Source: Trueperaceae bacterium (GTDB lineage Bacteria > Deinococcota > Deinococci > Deinococcales > Trueperaceae). Taken from it: a stretch of DNA of 37,037 nucleotides. The stretch spans positions 1 to 37,037 of the forward strand of contig JACFNR010000027.1 of NCBI GenBank assembly GCA_019454765.1, given 5' to 3'. Both the position numbers and the translations under genes were made by a program. The notes under the pieces were generated by a model. It was not told the DNA's origin, did not search any database, and saw only the letters and a program-made list of their open reading frames with translations. Positions 23,683-31,389 of this stretch are shown here, in pieces. The number at the start of each line of letters is the position of its first letter. The stretch's first letter is position 1.

Positions 23683-24510
23683 ATGATGACGACCACACGC
23701 GATCACGCCGCGGCCCGCCGCCGCGCCCGGCTCCTCGCCGCGTTCGCGGCCGCCGCGCTGCTGGCCGCATGCGGCGGCAAGGCGGAGGAGGGCGGCGGCC
23801 GCGCGGAAGGCGCGCAGCACGTGATGGCCACGGCCACGCAGGCCGAGACGCCGCACGCGCCGGACCAGCACGCAGCGCCCGCCCCCGCCGACCCGCACGC
23901 GGGCCACGACGGGCACGAGGCGGCGCCCGCCACCCCGGACACGCACGCCGCGCCGGCCCCGGCCGACCCGCACGCGGGCCACGACGGGCACGAGGCGGCG
24001 CTGCCCGCGGCGGAACTGCCCGGCACCTCCATCTACCACCTCGGTGGCGCCTTCACGGGCCAGGACGGCGCCGAGTTCCGGCTGGCCGAGCTGCGCGGCG
24101 CGCCCACCGTCGTCGTGATGTTCTACGGCGACTGCACCACCGCGTGCCCGCTCCTCGTCAAGTCGGCGCAGGACATCGAGCAGGCCCTGCCCACCGAACT
24201 CGCCGCCAGGACGCGGTTCGCGATGGTCTCGTTCGACACCGAGCGCGACACGCCCGACAAGCTGCGCGCCTACGCCGAGTCCCTGGGGCTCGACAAGGCG
24301 AGCTGGCACTGGCTCGTCGGCAGCCCCCTGCTTACCCGGCAGCTCGCCACCCTGCTCGGCGTCCAGTACCGCGACGCCGGCAACGGGGTGTTCGCCCACA
24401 GCAACCTGGTGACCGTGCTAGACGCCGACGGCGTGCCCGCCGCGCGCGTCGAGGGCCTGGGCGCCCCGCTCGACGGCGCCGTGGCCGCCATCCGCGCGGC
24501 GCTCGAGTAG
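23683..24510 (+). CDS. SCO1/SenC-like copper chaperone lipoprotein
   Basis: A 275-aa lipoprotein (lipobox ending LLAAC, C30). Residues about 55-105 are His-rich with two copies of a 19-residue unit. The thioredoxin-like domain follows, with the Cu-binding CTTAC (C151, C155) and H239 in FAHSNLVTVLD, the full SCO ligand set. SCO proteins deliver Cu to oxidases; here the position after nirK and nirV suggests loading of the NirK copper centres or general periplasmic Cu supply. The cbb3 operon about 10 kb away has no Cu chaperone of its own in view. Start codon 12 bp after the nirV stop. Confidence 0.88.
   Translation: MMTTTRDHAAARRRARLLAAFAAAALLAACGGKAEEGGGRAEGAQHVMATATQAETPHAPDQHAAPAPADPHAGHDGHEAAPATPDTHAAPAPADPHAGHDGHEAALPAAELPGTSIYHLGGAFTGQDGAEFRLAELRGAPTVVVMFYGDCTTACPLLVKSAQDIEQALPTELAARTRFAMVSFDTERDTPDKLRAYAESLGLDKASWHWLVGSPLLTRQLATLLGVQYRDAGNGVFAHSNLVTVLDADGVPAARVEGLGAPLDGAVAAIRAALE
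23869..24000 (+). repeat. Duplicated His-rich 57-bp unit in sco
   Basis: Units at 23869-23925 and 23944-24000 both encode HAAPAPADPHAGHDGHEAA and are separated by 18 bp. The last 39 bp of each copy are identical at DNA level, so the duplication is recent or maintained by gene conversion. Confidence 0.9.
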
Positions 24511-24545
24511 GCGCCGCGCCGGGTCCGGCGCACGGCGGGAGCGCG

Positions 24546-24571
24546 GGGCGGCGGGGGCGCCCCCGCCGCCC
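24546..24571. terminator. 26-bp perfect GC palindrome between convergent genes
   Basis: Arms GGGCGGCGGGGGC and GCCCCCGCCGCCC meet with no spacer, between the end of sco and the end of murQ (1 bp from the murQ stop). Likely a two-way terminator; no U-tract. Confidence 0.65.
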
Positions 24572-24572
24572 G

Positions 24573-25481
24573 TCAGCCGCCGGCCAGGTCGGCGAGCGCA
24601 TCGCGGACGCTACCGCCGCGCGCGCGCAGCGCCGCCTCGGCCCGCTCCGCCGTCACGCCGGCCTTCGTCATCACGATGGCGCGCCTGATGTCGTCGCCGG
24701 CCGCCGCCAGCGCCTTGGTGGCGGCGGCCTCGTCGACGCCCGCGCCGCGCGCCACGATCTGCACCGCGCGAACGCGCAGCTTGGCGTTGACGGGCCGCAT
24801 GCCCACCATGAGGTTGTCGTACGCGCCGCCCAGGCGCACCAGCACCGTGGTGGAGAGGGCGTTGAGGGCGGCCTTCTGGGCGGTGCCGGCCGCTAGGCGC
24901 GTGCTGCCGGCCAGCACCTCCGGCCCGGTCGCGAGGAGGACGCCCACGTCGCCGGCGCGCAGCAGGGCCGTGCCTGGGTTGTTGGCGATCCCGACGGTGA
25001 ACGCGCCGCGCGCGCGGGCGTGCTCCAGCGCCGCGACGGTGTAGGCCGTGCCGCCGCTGGCGGCGACCCCCACCACCGCGTCGAGTTCTCCGATGGCGGC
25101 GGCGGCCACGTCGTGCCCGGCGGCCGCCACGTCGTCCTCGGCCCCCTCCTTGGCCTGGGTGGTGGCCGAATCGCCGCCCGCGAGGAGCGTCAGGGCGCGG
25201 TCGAAGCCGAACGTCGGCGCCAGCTCGGCGGCGTCTTGCACCCCCAAGCGGCCCGAGGTGCCCGCCCCTATGTAGACGAGGCGCCCGCCGCGGCGCAGCC
25301 GCTCCTCTATGCCGGTGGCGGCGCGCTCCAGGTCGGGCAGGGCGGCGGCCACGGCGTCGATGGCGCGGCGGTTGGCGTCCGTGATTGCCGCGAGGATCCG
25401 TGCGGCGGGCCAGGCATCCAGCCCCGAGTAGTCGGCGCTGGCGGCCTCGGTGGCCGCGCGGCCGTTCGGTGGCTTCGTCAT
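24573..25481 (-). CDS. murQ: N-acetylmuramic acid 6-phosphate etherase
   Basis: A 302-aa cytoplasmic enzyme that cleaves the lactyl ether of MurNAc-6-phosphate to GlcNAc-6-phosphate and D-lactate in peptidoglycan recycling. The SIS domain carries VYIGAGTSGRLGVQDAAELAPTFG in which E86 is the conserved acid, and AKEGAEDD holds the second conserved Glu. A C-terminal UBA-like helical segment (TKALAAAGDDIRRAIVMTKAG) is typical. Length matches the family. The ATG overlaps the GNAT stop by 4 bp, so it ends a coupled gntR-GNAT-murQ operon. Confidence 0.95.
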   Translation of the reverse strand: MTKPPNGRAATEAASADYSGLDAWPAARILAAITDANRRAIDAVAAALPDLERAATGIEERLRRGGRLVYIGAGTSGRLGVQDAAELAPTFGFDRALTLLAGGDSATTQAKEGAEDDVAAAGHDVAAAAIGELDAVVGVAASGGTAYTVAALEHARARGAFTVGIANNPGTALLRAGDVGVLLATGPEVLAGSTRLAAGTAQKAALNALSTTVLVRLGGAYDNLMVGMRPVNAKLRVRAVQIVARGAGVDEAAATKALAAAGDDIRRAIVMTKAGVTAERAEAALRARGGSVRDALADLAGG

Positions 25482-26446
25482 AGGGGGCCCTCGACGCGTT
25501 GGTAGGTGCGCCACACGCGCGCGCCCAGCTTGCCGTAGAAGGGCGTGAGCGTCGTCCAGTTGATGACCGCGTCGGTGGCCCCGCGGTTCGCCAGCCAGAC
25601 GGCGCCTGCTCGCACCAGCGCGAGGCCGAGGCCGCTGCCCCGGGCGGACTCGCTCACGCCAAGCGGACCCATGCCGCCTGGGCGGTCGGCCACGTCGGCC
25701 ATGAGCGCACGGCGCCAGTGGAGGCTCGGTCCCAGCACGGCCTCGTCGCCGGTGAAGACGGCGCAGAAGCCGTCGGCGCGCGCCTCGCCATCGCGCTGGA
25801 GGGTGAGCACGGTGGCGCCGGCCGCCAGGTAGGCGCCAACCTCGGCCGTCCAGCGGCCGGGGAAGGCGCGGGTCACGAACTCGAGGGCGGCGGCCGGATC
25901 GTCGTCGCGGACGCGCCAACCGGGGGGCAGGGGCGCCGCCGGCGGCTCGAGGCGCAGGTCGACGTGCAGGTCGTGTTCGGTCGCGAGGAAGCGCGCGCCG
26001 GCGCGGCGCGCCAGGCGCCACAGCGCCGGGCTGGATTCCTGGGGCGGCCCGGGGAGGAGGTGGTTGGCGTCGCTGCCGAGCCGGTACGTGCGCGCGCCGC
26101 GTTCGCGGAGGCGCGCGAACAGCTCGGCGAGGAGCCGCCCGCCGACGCCCCGGCCCTGCCACGGCCCCGCCACGGCGAGCAGGGAGACCCAACCGACGCC
26201 CGCCGGCAGCCAGCTGGCGGTGGGGGTGCGGCCGTGGGTCACGCCCACCAGCTGGTCCCCGGCGAAGGCGCCGAGGAGGAGGGTGGGGTCGTGATGCGCG
26301 GCCAGGCGGTCGCGCCAGGCGCGCTCCTCGAGCGGGTAGAGCTCGGCGCGGGCGCCCCAGGCCGAGCGCCACAGGCCCGGCACCAACGCGGCCTCGCCCG
26401 CCGTCAGTTGCCGCACGGTGACTGCCGCGGCCCGCGCGGCCGTCAC
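25478..26446 (-). CDS. Two-domain GNAT N-acetyltransferase
   Basis: A 322-aa protein started at the GTG overlapping the GntR stop by 4 bp. It has two GNAT folds. The first (about 10-160) carries the acetyl-CoA loop VAGPWQGRGVGGRLLAEL. The second (about 175-322) carries LGVSESARGSGLGLALVRAG and ends with TPFYGKLGARVWRTYQR. Tandem GNATs of this kind acetylate small amines or amino sugars. Its place between a GntR regulator and murQ suggests a muropeptide or amino-sugar substrate, which is inference. No kinase motif is present. Confidence 0.75.
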   Translation of the reverse strand: MTAARAAAVTVRQLTAGEAALVPGLWRSAWGARAELYPLEERAWRDRLAAHHDPTLLLGAFAGDQLVGVTHGRTPTASWLPAGVGWVSLLAVAGPWQGRGVGGRLLAELFARLRERGARTYRLGSDANHLLPGPPQESSPALWRLARRAGARFLATEHDLHVDLRLEPPAAPLPPGWRVRDDDPAAALEFVTRAFPGRWTAEVGAYLAAGATVLTLQRDGEARADGFCAVFTGDEAVLGPSLHWRRALMADVADRPGGMGPLGVSESARGSGLGLALVRAGAVWLANRGATDAVINWTTLTPFYGKLGARVWRTYQRVEGPL

Positions 26447-27189
26447 AGGGCCCTCAGGTCGAGCGCGAGGCGGTAGCGGTCGCCGCGGTAGGCGCTGCGG
26501 GTGTACTCGAAGGGGCGCTCGCCCTCGTCGAAGGTGGTGCGCTCGAGGGCGAGCACCGGTGCGCCCTGGGCCAGGCCGAGCGCGCGCGCCTCGGCGCGGG
26601 TGGGCAGGCGGGCGCCTATGGTCTGGCGCGCCCGCACCGGCCTGATGCCGAAGCGGACTTCGAGGCAGCGGTAGAGGGAGCCGCCCGCCGCGAGCTCCTC
26701 GGTGGGCAGGTCGGCGAGGCGGGTGGCGAGGTGGGCCTCCTGGAGCGCCAGCGGCTCGCCGTCGGCGGTGCGCAGGCGCGTGACCCGCAGCACCGTGGCG
26801 CCGGGTTCGAGTCCCAGCGCGGCGGCAACCTGGTCGTCGGCGGGCACGCGCTCCGCCTTGAGCAGCCGGGCGCCGGGCTCGAAGCCGAGGTGGCGCGCCT
26901 CGTCGGTGAAGCCGAGGACGCGGTCGATGATCTGCTCGAGCGGCCGCCCGCGCACGTAGGTGCCGGAGCCCTGCTGCTGCTCCACGCGCCCTTCGGCGAC
27001 GAGCTCCTTGAAGGCGCGGCGCACGGTCATGCGCGACAGGCCGAGGCTGGCGGCGAGGTCGCGTTCGGAGGGGAGCGCGCGGCCCTGGTTGATGCGGCCG
27101 GCGTCGATGGCGTGGATCAGCTTCTCTTTGAGCTGCAGGTAGGCAGGGGTGGGCAGTGCCTTGTCGATGCGGATGTCGTCGAGTTCCAT
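26443..27189 (-). CDS. GntR/UTRA regulator (NagR/HutC type)
   Basis: A 248-aa repressor. The N-terminal winged helix includes PSERDLAASLGLSRMTVRRAF. The C-terminal UTRA effector domain (about 85-245) ends with ERPFEYTRSAYRGDRYRLAL, the conserved end of NagR, DasR and TreR relatives. UTRA domains often bind phosphorylated amino sugars such as GlcNAc-6-P, which fits a murQ-nagZ locus. The gene is divergent from the solute-binding protein, and candidate binding sites lie in the shared control region. Translation of the next gene is coupled. Confidence 0.88.
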   Translation of the reverse strand: MELDDIRIDKALPTPAYLQLKEKLIHAIDAGRINQGRALPSERDLAASLGLSRMTVRRAFKELVAEGRVEQQQGSGTYVRGRPLEQIIDRVLGFTDEARHLGFEPGARLLKAERVPADDQVAAALGLEPGATVLRVTRLRTADGEPLALQEAHLATRLADLPTEELAAGGSLYRCLEVRFGIRPVRARQTIGARLPTRAEARALGLAQGAPVLALERTTFDEGERPFEYTRSAYRGDRYRLALDLRAL

Positions 27190-27286
27190 CGCGCTGACCT
27201 TCCTGTTCGCCCGTCGCGCGGCGCCGGCGCGACCGCCGAGGGCGCCTGCGCTGCCGCCGCGGGCGTGGACCTACCACCAGAACGTA

Positions 27287-27304
27287 CCACTGCTATACCA
27301 GTGG
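27287..27304. promoter_or_regulatory. GntR/UTRA operator-like palindrome
   Basis: CCACTG and CAGTGG arms flank CTATAC, placing a TGGTATAG-like half-site similar to TGGTCTA-type NagR/DasR sites. It lies 98 bp upstream of the gntR start and 106 bp upstream of the solute-binding protein. Confidence 0.55.
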
Positions 27305-27340
27305 GTCAACGCCCGTTGGCCTCGCGCTCACCGATGCGGC

Positions 27341-27369
27341 TTGAAGGTGGTCTTAAAGTGGTCTATCGT
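27341..27369 (+). promoter_or_regulatory. Promoter of the ABC-nagZ operon with an operator repeat in its spacer
   Basis: TTGAAG (27341-27346) and TATCGT (27364-27369) are 17 bp apart. Two direct copies of GTGGTCT, 11 bp apart (27347-27353 and 27358-27364), fill the spacer. TGGTCT is the half-site of NagR/DasR-type regulators, so the divergent GntR protein could block RNA polymerase here. Confidence 0.55.
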
Positions 27370-27409
27370 GGAAGACGTAAGCGACGCTTCGTGCATGAAG
27401 GAGGTTCGG

Positions 27410-29176
27410 ATGCCGCGTAACAGACTCACGACCCTGGTCACGGCCCTGGTCCTGGCTGCTTGGGGGACGGCGCTAGCGCAACCCAAGGTGGTCGACTACC
27501 CCAACCTGGGCATGACCCCTGCCACGGTGGGCGGGACGCTCACGTTCCCGCTCGCCGACTCGCCACCCACGTTCCTCTACTACGCTCAGATCGACAACAA
27601 CACCCAGACCCTGACCGGCGTCGTCTTCGATTCCCTCGTCGAGTTCAACCTCGAGACCTACGCCATCGAACCCGCCCTCGCGGCCAGCTGGGACGTCAGC
27701 GCCGACGGCACCGTCTACACCTTCCACCTGCGCCAGGGCGTGACGTGGCACGACGGCACGCCGTTCACGGCCGCCGACGTCGTGTTCACCTACACCCAGA
27801 TCATCACCAACCCCGAGGCGCGCGCCGGTGACGCCGCCCAGTTCATGTTCACGGTCGACGGCGAGCAACGCCCCGTCACGTTCGAGGCCCCCGACGACGC
27901 CACCGTGGTCATGACCCTGCCGGCCCCGTCCGCGGCGTTCCTGCTCCAGCAGCGCTTCCCCATCTTCCCGAAGCACAAGCTCCTCCCCTTCACCGTGGAG
28001 GGCGGCGCGCAGCAGGCCGACATCAACAACGCCTGGCCCACCGACACCCCGCTTGCCGAGGTCGTGGGCACCGGTCCGTTCATGTACGACAGCTACGTCG
28101 CCGGCCAGAAGGTCGGCCTCGTGCGCAACCCCAACTACTGGAAGGTCGACTCCGCCGGCACCAGCCTCCCGTACGCCGAGCGCCTCGACTACCTCGTGGT
28201 GCGCGGCAACGAGGCGCAGGCGGCCCAGTTCCTCGCCGGCAACCTGGCCGTGCTCAACATCTCCGGCGCGCAGTTCCCCGACTTCAAGGACCGCGAGGTG
28301 GCCGGCGCCGACTTCCGCGTCGTGACCAGCCCGGCCCTCTTCGGCTCCCCGCCGCACGTGGCCTTCAACTTCGACGACCCCGCCTTCTCCGAGGTGTTCG
28401 GCGACGTGGCCTTCCGCCGCGCCATGGAGCGCGCCGTCGACCGCGAACGCGTCATCGACGACGTGTACAACGGCCTCGCCGAGATCCCCGGCACCCCCAC
28501 CGCGCCCGCCGACGGCACCTTCTACGAGGACACCAAGCCCCTGATGCTGCCGTTCGACCTCGCCGCCGCCGCCGCCGCCCTCGACGAGCTCGGCATCAAG
28601 GACACAGACGGCAACGGCGTCCGCAACGTGCCCTCCGGCAGGGACCTCGAGTTCTCGCTGACCTACAACGCCGACTCGAGCACCTTCACCGACATCGCCA
28701 CCATCCTCCAGAACGACTTCGGCAAGATCGGCGTGAAGGCCAACCTCGTGGGCGTGCAGGGCTCGGCGCTCCTCTCCACCGGCCTCGCGGGCGACTACCA
28801 GGCCATCATCATCGCGCTGGGCAACCAGCCCGACCCCGAGCTGCGCAAGCCCATCTGGCAGCCCGGCGGCTCGCTCTACTACTGGCACCGCTCCACGCAG
28901 CCGGCCACGCCGGGCGGCGAGCCGAACTTCGCCGCCATGGCCGACTGGGAGAAGCGCATCTACGACATCTTCGACCAGGGCACCACCCTCGTCGACCGGA
29001 CCGCGCGCGTGGCGCTCTACAAGGAGTGGCAGCGCCTCAACGCCGAGAACGTGCCGGTCATCATGATCGCCAAGCCCGCCAACATCGCGGCGGTGCACGA
29101 GAACGTGGGCAACTTCGTCTACAACCTGGGCGTCATCCCCGGCTACAACCCCGTCCCGCACTACTACGTCAAGTAG
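27410..29176 (+). CDS. ABC transporter solute-binding protein, family 5 (oligopeptide type)
   Basis: A 588-aa exported protein. The ATG at 27410 has AAGGAGG 5 nt upstream and is followed by a signal peptide ending ALAQ. The body shows the DppA/OppA pattern: PALAASWDVSADGTVYTFHL, RQGVTWHDGTPFTAADVVFT, GTGPFMYDSYVAGQKVGLVR and FRRAMERAVDRERVIDDV. Family 5 proteins bind di- and oligopeptides, nickel, or oligosaccharides including chitobiose and murein peptides. Linkage to nagZ and murQ favours a cell-wall fragment as ligand, but that is inference. It is the first gene of a four-gene operon and is followed by a strong hairpin. Confidence 0.9.
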   Translation: MPRNRLTTLVTALVLAAWGTALAQPKVVDYPNLGMTPATVGGTLTFPLADSPPTFLYYAQIDNNTQTLTGVVFDSLVEFNLETYAIEPALAASWDVSADGTVYTFHLRQGVTWHDGTPFTAADVVFTYTQIITNPEARAGDAAQFMFTVDGEQRPVTFEAPDDATVVMTLPAPSAAFLLQQRFPIFPKHKLLPFTVEGGAQQADINNAWPTDTPLAEVVGTGPFMYDSYVAGQKVGLVRNPNYWKVDSAGTSLPYAERLDYLVVRGNEAQAAQFLAGNLAVLNISGAQFPDFKDREVAGADFRVVTSPALFGSPPHVAFNFDDPAFSEVFGDVAFRRAMERAVDRERVIDDVYNGLAEIPGTPTAPADGTFYEDTKPLMLPFDLAAAAAALDELGIKDTDGNGVRNVPSGRDLEFSLTYNADSSTFTDIATILQNDFGKIGVKANLVGVQGSALLSTGLAGDYQAIIIALGNQPDPELRKPIWQPGGSLYYWHRSTQPATPGGEPNFAAMADWEKRIYDIFDQGTTLVDRTARVALYKEWQRLNAENVPVIMIAKPANIAAVHENVGNFVYNLGVIPGYNPVPHYYVK

Positions 29177-29198
29177 CGGCGGCGCCTAGCTGAAGACC

Positions 29199-29230
29199 CC
29201 CGGGCCGACACGCGCGCGTGCCGGCCCGGG
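29199..29230 (+). terminator. Intra-operon hairpin after the solute-binding protein gene
   Basis: A stem of CCCGGGCCG-x-CACGCG against CGCGTG-x-CGGCCCGGG, with one mismatch and almost no loop, lies between the binding-protein gene and the permeases. Hairpins here usually reduce permease expression or stabilise the upstream mRNA, giving excess binding protein. Confidence 0.65.
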
Positions 29231-29253
29231 CTATCTAGACCCGAGAGGCCCGG

Positions 29254-30225
29254 ATGTTCTCCTACCTGGTCAGGCGCGTGGCCATCATGCTCCCCACCCT
29301 CGTGCTCGTGTCGGTGGTGTGCTTCGTCGTCATCCAGGCGGCGCCCGGCTCGTTCACGGACCGCTACCTCGAGGACCCGCGCATGGGTCCCGAGGCGGTG
29401 GCGCGCATCAACGCCCAGCTGGGGCTCGACCGGCCCCTATACGAGCAGTACCTGAGGTGGGTGGGCGGCATCGTCACTCGCCTCGATTTCGGTTACAGCT
29501 TCTTCGCGAACCGCCCCGTATCTACCGTGATCGGCGAACGGCTCTTCTGGACCATCGTGGTGGCCGGCGTCACCATGTTCTTCTCCTGGCTGGTGGCCGT
29601 GCCGCTCGGCATCGTGACCGCCCTCAGGCGCAACGGCTTCACCGACGCCGTGGCCAGCTTCATCGGCTACGTGGGCCTGGCCGTGCCCGACTTCCTCATC
29701 GCGCTCCTGCTCATCGCCCTGGTGCTGCAGGCCGGCGGCACGCAGGTGGGCGGCCTCTTCAGCCCGCGCTACATCGGCGCGCCGTGGAGCTGGGCCAAGC
29801 TCGTCGACTTCTTGAACCACATGTGGATCCCCATCCTCGCCATCGGCACCACCGGCGTGGCGTCGGTCATGCGCCAGATGCGCGCCAACCTCTTGGACGT
29901 GCTCAACGCCGACTACGTGCGCACGGCCCGCTCCAAGGGCCTGGCCGAGCGGCGCGTCATCAACCGCCACGCCGTGCGCACCGCCATCAACCCGCTCGTC
30001 AGCATGCTCGGCCTGAGCCTGCCCGAGCTCATCAACGGCACCATCATCGCCAGCATCGTCCTCAACCTGCCGACCATCGGCCCGCTGCTGTACGACTCGC
30101 TCCTCGCCAAGGACCAGTACGTGGCCATGTCGCTGCTCCTCCTCGCGAGCCTGCTCCTGATGGTCGGCAACCTGCTGGCCGACGTGGCGCTCGCGTGGGT
30201 GGACCCGAGGATCCGCTATGACTGA
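29254..30225 (+). CDS. Oligopeptide-type ABC permease, DppB-like
   Basis: A 323-aa membrane protein. The start MFSYLVRRVAIMLPTLVLVS is typical of DppB/OppB, followed by a large periplasmic loop (GLDRPLYEQYLRWVGGI) and the EAA coupling loop DYVRTARSKGLAERRVINRHAVRTA. About six membrane helices. It pairs with the DppC-like permease 9 bp downstream. No ATPase subunits follow in this window, so they must be supplied from elsewhere or shared with another transporter. Confidence 0.9.
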   Translation: MFSYLVRRVAIMLPTLVLVSVVCFVVIQAAPGSFTDRYLEDPRMGPEAVARINAQLGLDRPLYEQYLRWVGGIVTRLDFGYSFFANRPVSTVIGERLFWTIVVAGVTMFFSWLVAVPLGIVTALRRNGFTDAVASFIGYVGLAVPDFLIALLLIALVLQAGGTQVGGLFSPRYIGAPWSWAKLVDFLNHMWIPILAIGTTGVASVMRQMRANLLDVLNADYVRTARSKGLAERRVINRHAVRTAINPLVSMLGLSLPELINGTIIASIVLNLPTIGPLLYDSLLAKDQYVAMSLLLLASLLLMVGNLLADVALAWVDPRIRYD

Positions 30226-30234
30226 GGCGGGAGC

Positions 30235-31350
30235 GTGAGCGCCACGGCCACCCGCCCGGCGCGCCGAGGCGGCGACGCGGCGGACGTTGGCCCCAGCCAG
30301 GCGCGCCTGGCGTGGCGCCGCTTCGCGCGCTCCCGCACCGGCATCTTCGGCGGCGTCATCCTCGCGCTGCTCTACCTCGTCGCCCTCGCCGCGCAGTTCC
30401 TCGCGCCATACGACATCACCACCCAGCACCGCGCCGTCTACCAACCGCCGCAACCCGTGCGGGTGTGGCGCGAGGGCCGGCCGCGGTGGCCCTTCACCTA
30501 CGCCATGAAGCAGGACCGCGATCCCGTCACGTTCCGGCGCATCTTCGTGCCCGACCTGGAGCAGCCGCTGCCCATCAGGCTCTTCGTGAAGGGGGAGACG
30601 TACCGCTTCCTCGGGCTGTTCGCCACCGACCGCCACCTGTTCGGGGCCGTGGGCGGCGACTACTACCCGCTCGGCACCGACCGCTTCGGGCGCGACCTGC
30701 TGTCGCGCATGCTGGTGGGCTCGCAGGTGTCGCTCACCGTGGGCCTGATCGGCATCCTCATCTCGTTCAGCATCGGCATCCTGGTGGGCGGCCTCAGCGG
30801 CTACTACGGGGGTTGGATCGACCAGGTGCTGCAACGCCTCATCGAGGTGCTGCTCTCCTTCCCGCGCATCCCCATCCTGCTTGCCCTCGCCACCGTCATC
30901 CCCACCACCTGGCCCTCCACGTACGTCTACATGGGCATCGTGGCGGTGCTGGCGCTCATCGGTTGGGCCGGCCTGGCGCGCGTGGTGCGCGGGCAGGTGC
31001 TGGCCGTGCGCGAGATGGAGTTCGTGACGGCCGCCAGGGCGCTCGGCGCGCGCGACCTCAAGATCGTCGTCCGGCACGTGGTCCCCAACCTCATGTCGTA
31101 CCTGGTGGTGGCCGCCACGCTGGCGCTGCCCGGCTACATCCTTGGGGAGAGCGCGTTGTCGTTCCTGGGCCTGGGGGTGAAGGAGCCGATGACCTCGTGG
31201 GGGCTACTCCTCAAGGACGCGCAGAACTTCGAGTCGCTGAGGCTCTACCCGTGGCTGCTGGCGCCCGGCGCCATGATCATCGTGTCGGTGCTGGCCTTCA
31301 ACTTCGTGGGCGACGCGCTGCGCGACGCGGCCGACGTGCGCTCGCGGTGA
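30235..31350 (+). CDS. Oligopeptide-type ABC permease, DppC-like
   Basis: A 371-aa membrane protein with a GTG start. The N-terminal ~25 residues form a soluble Arg-rich leader. The first helix (GGVILALLYLVALAAQFLAPY) is followed by an unusually long periplasmic insert of about 85 residues before the YPLGTDRFGRDLLSRML segment. The EAA loop is MEFVTAARALGARDLKIVVRHVVPN, and GESALSFLGLGVKEPMTSWG near the end is a DppC hallmark. Companion to the preceding permease. Confidence 0.9.
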   Translation: MSATATRPARRGGDAADVGPSQARLAWRRFARSRTGIFGGVILALLYLVALAAQFLAPYDITTQHRAVYQPPQPVRVWREGRPRWPFTYAMKQDRDPVTFRRIFVPDLEQPLPIRLFVKGETYRFLGLFATDRHLFGAVGGDYYPLGTDRFGRDLLSRMLVGSQVSLTVGLIGILISFSIGILVGGLSGYYGGWIDQVLQRLIEVLLSFPRIPILLALATVIPTTWPSTYVYMGIVAVLALIGWAGLARVVRGQVLAVREMEFVTAARALGARDLKIVVRHVVPNLMSYLVVAATLALPGYILGESALSFLGLGVKEPMTSWGLLLKDAQNFESLRLYPWLLAPGAMIIVSVLAFNFVGDALRDAADVRSR

Positions 31351-31389
31351 GGCCCCGCGCCCCGGCCTTCAGAAGCAAGAGGTGACGCC

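Noticed and set aside
24573-26372. A single 599-codon frame suggesting a fused MurQ protein
   Set aside because: The part upstream of 25481 is an off-frame translation of the GNAT gene; MurQ begins at its own ATG with a 4-bp overlap.
27473-29161. A 562-codon minus-strand open frame opposite the solute-binding protein
   Set aside because: Low-complexity Val/Gly/Asp translation without motifs; the plus strand is an obvious family 5 binding protein.
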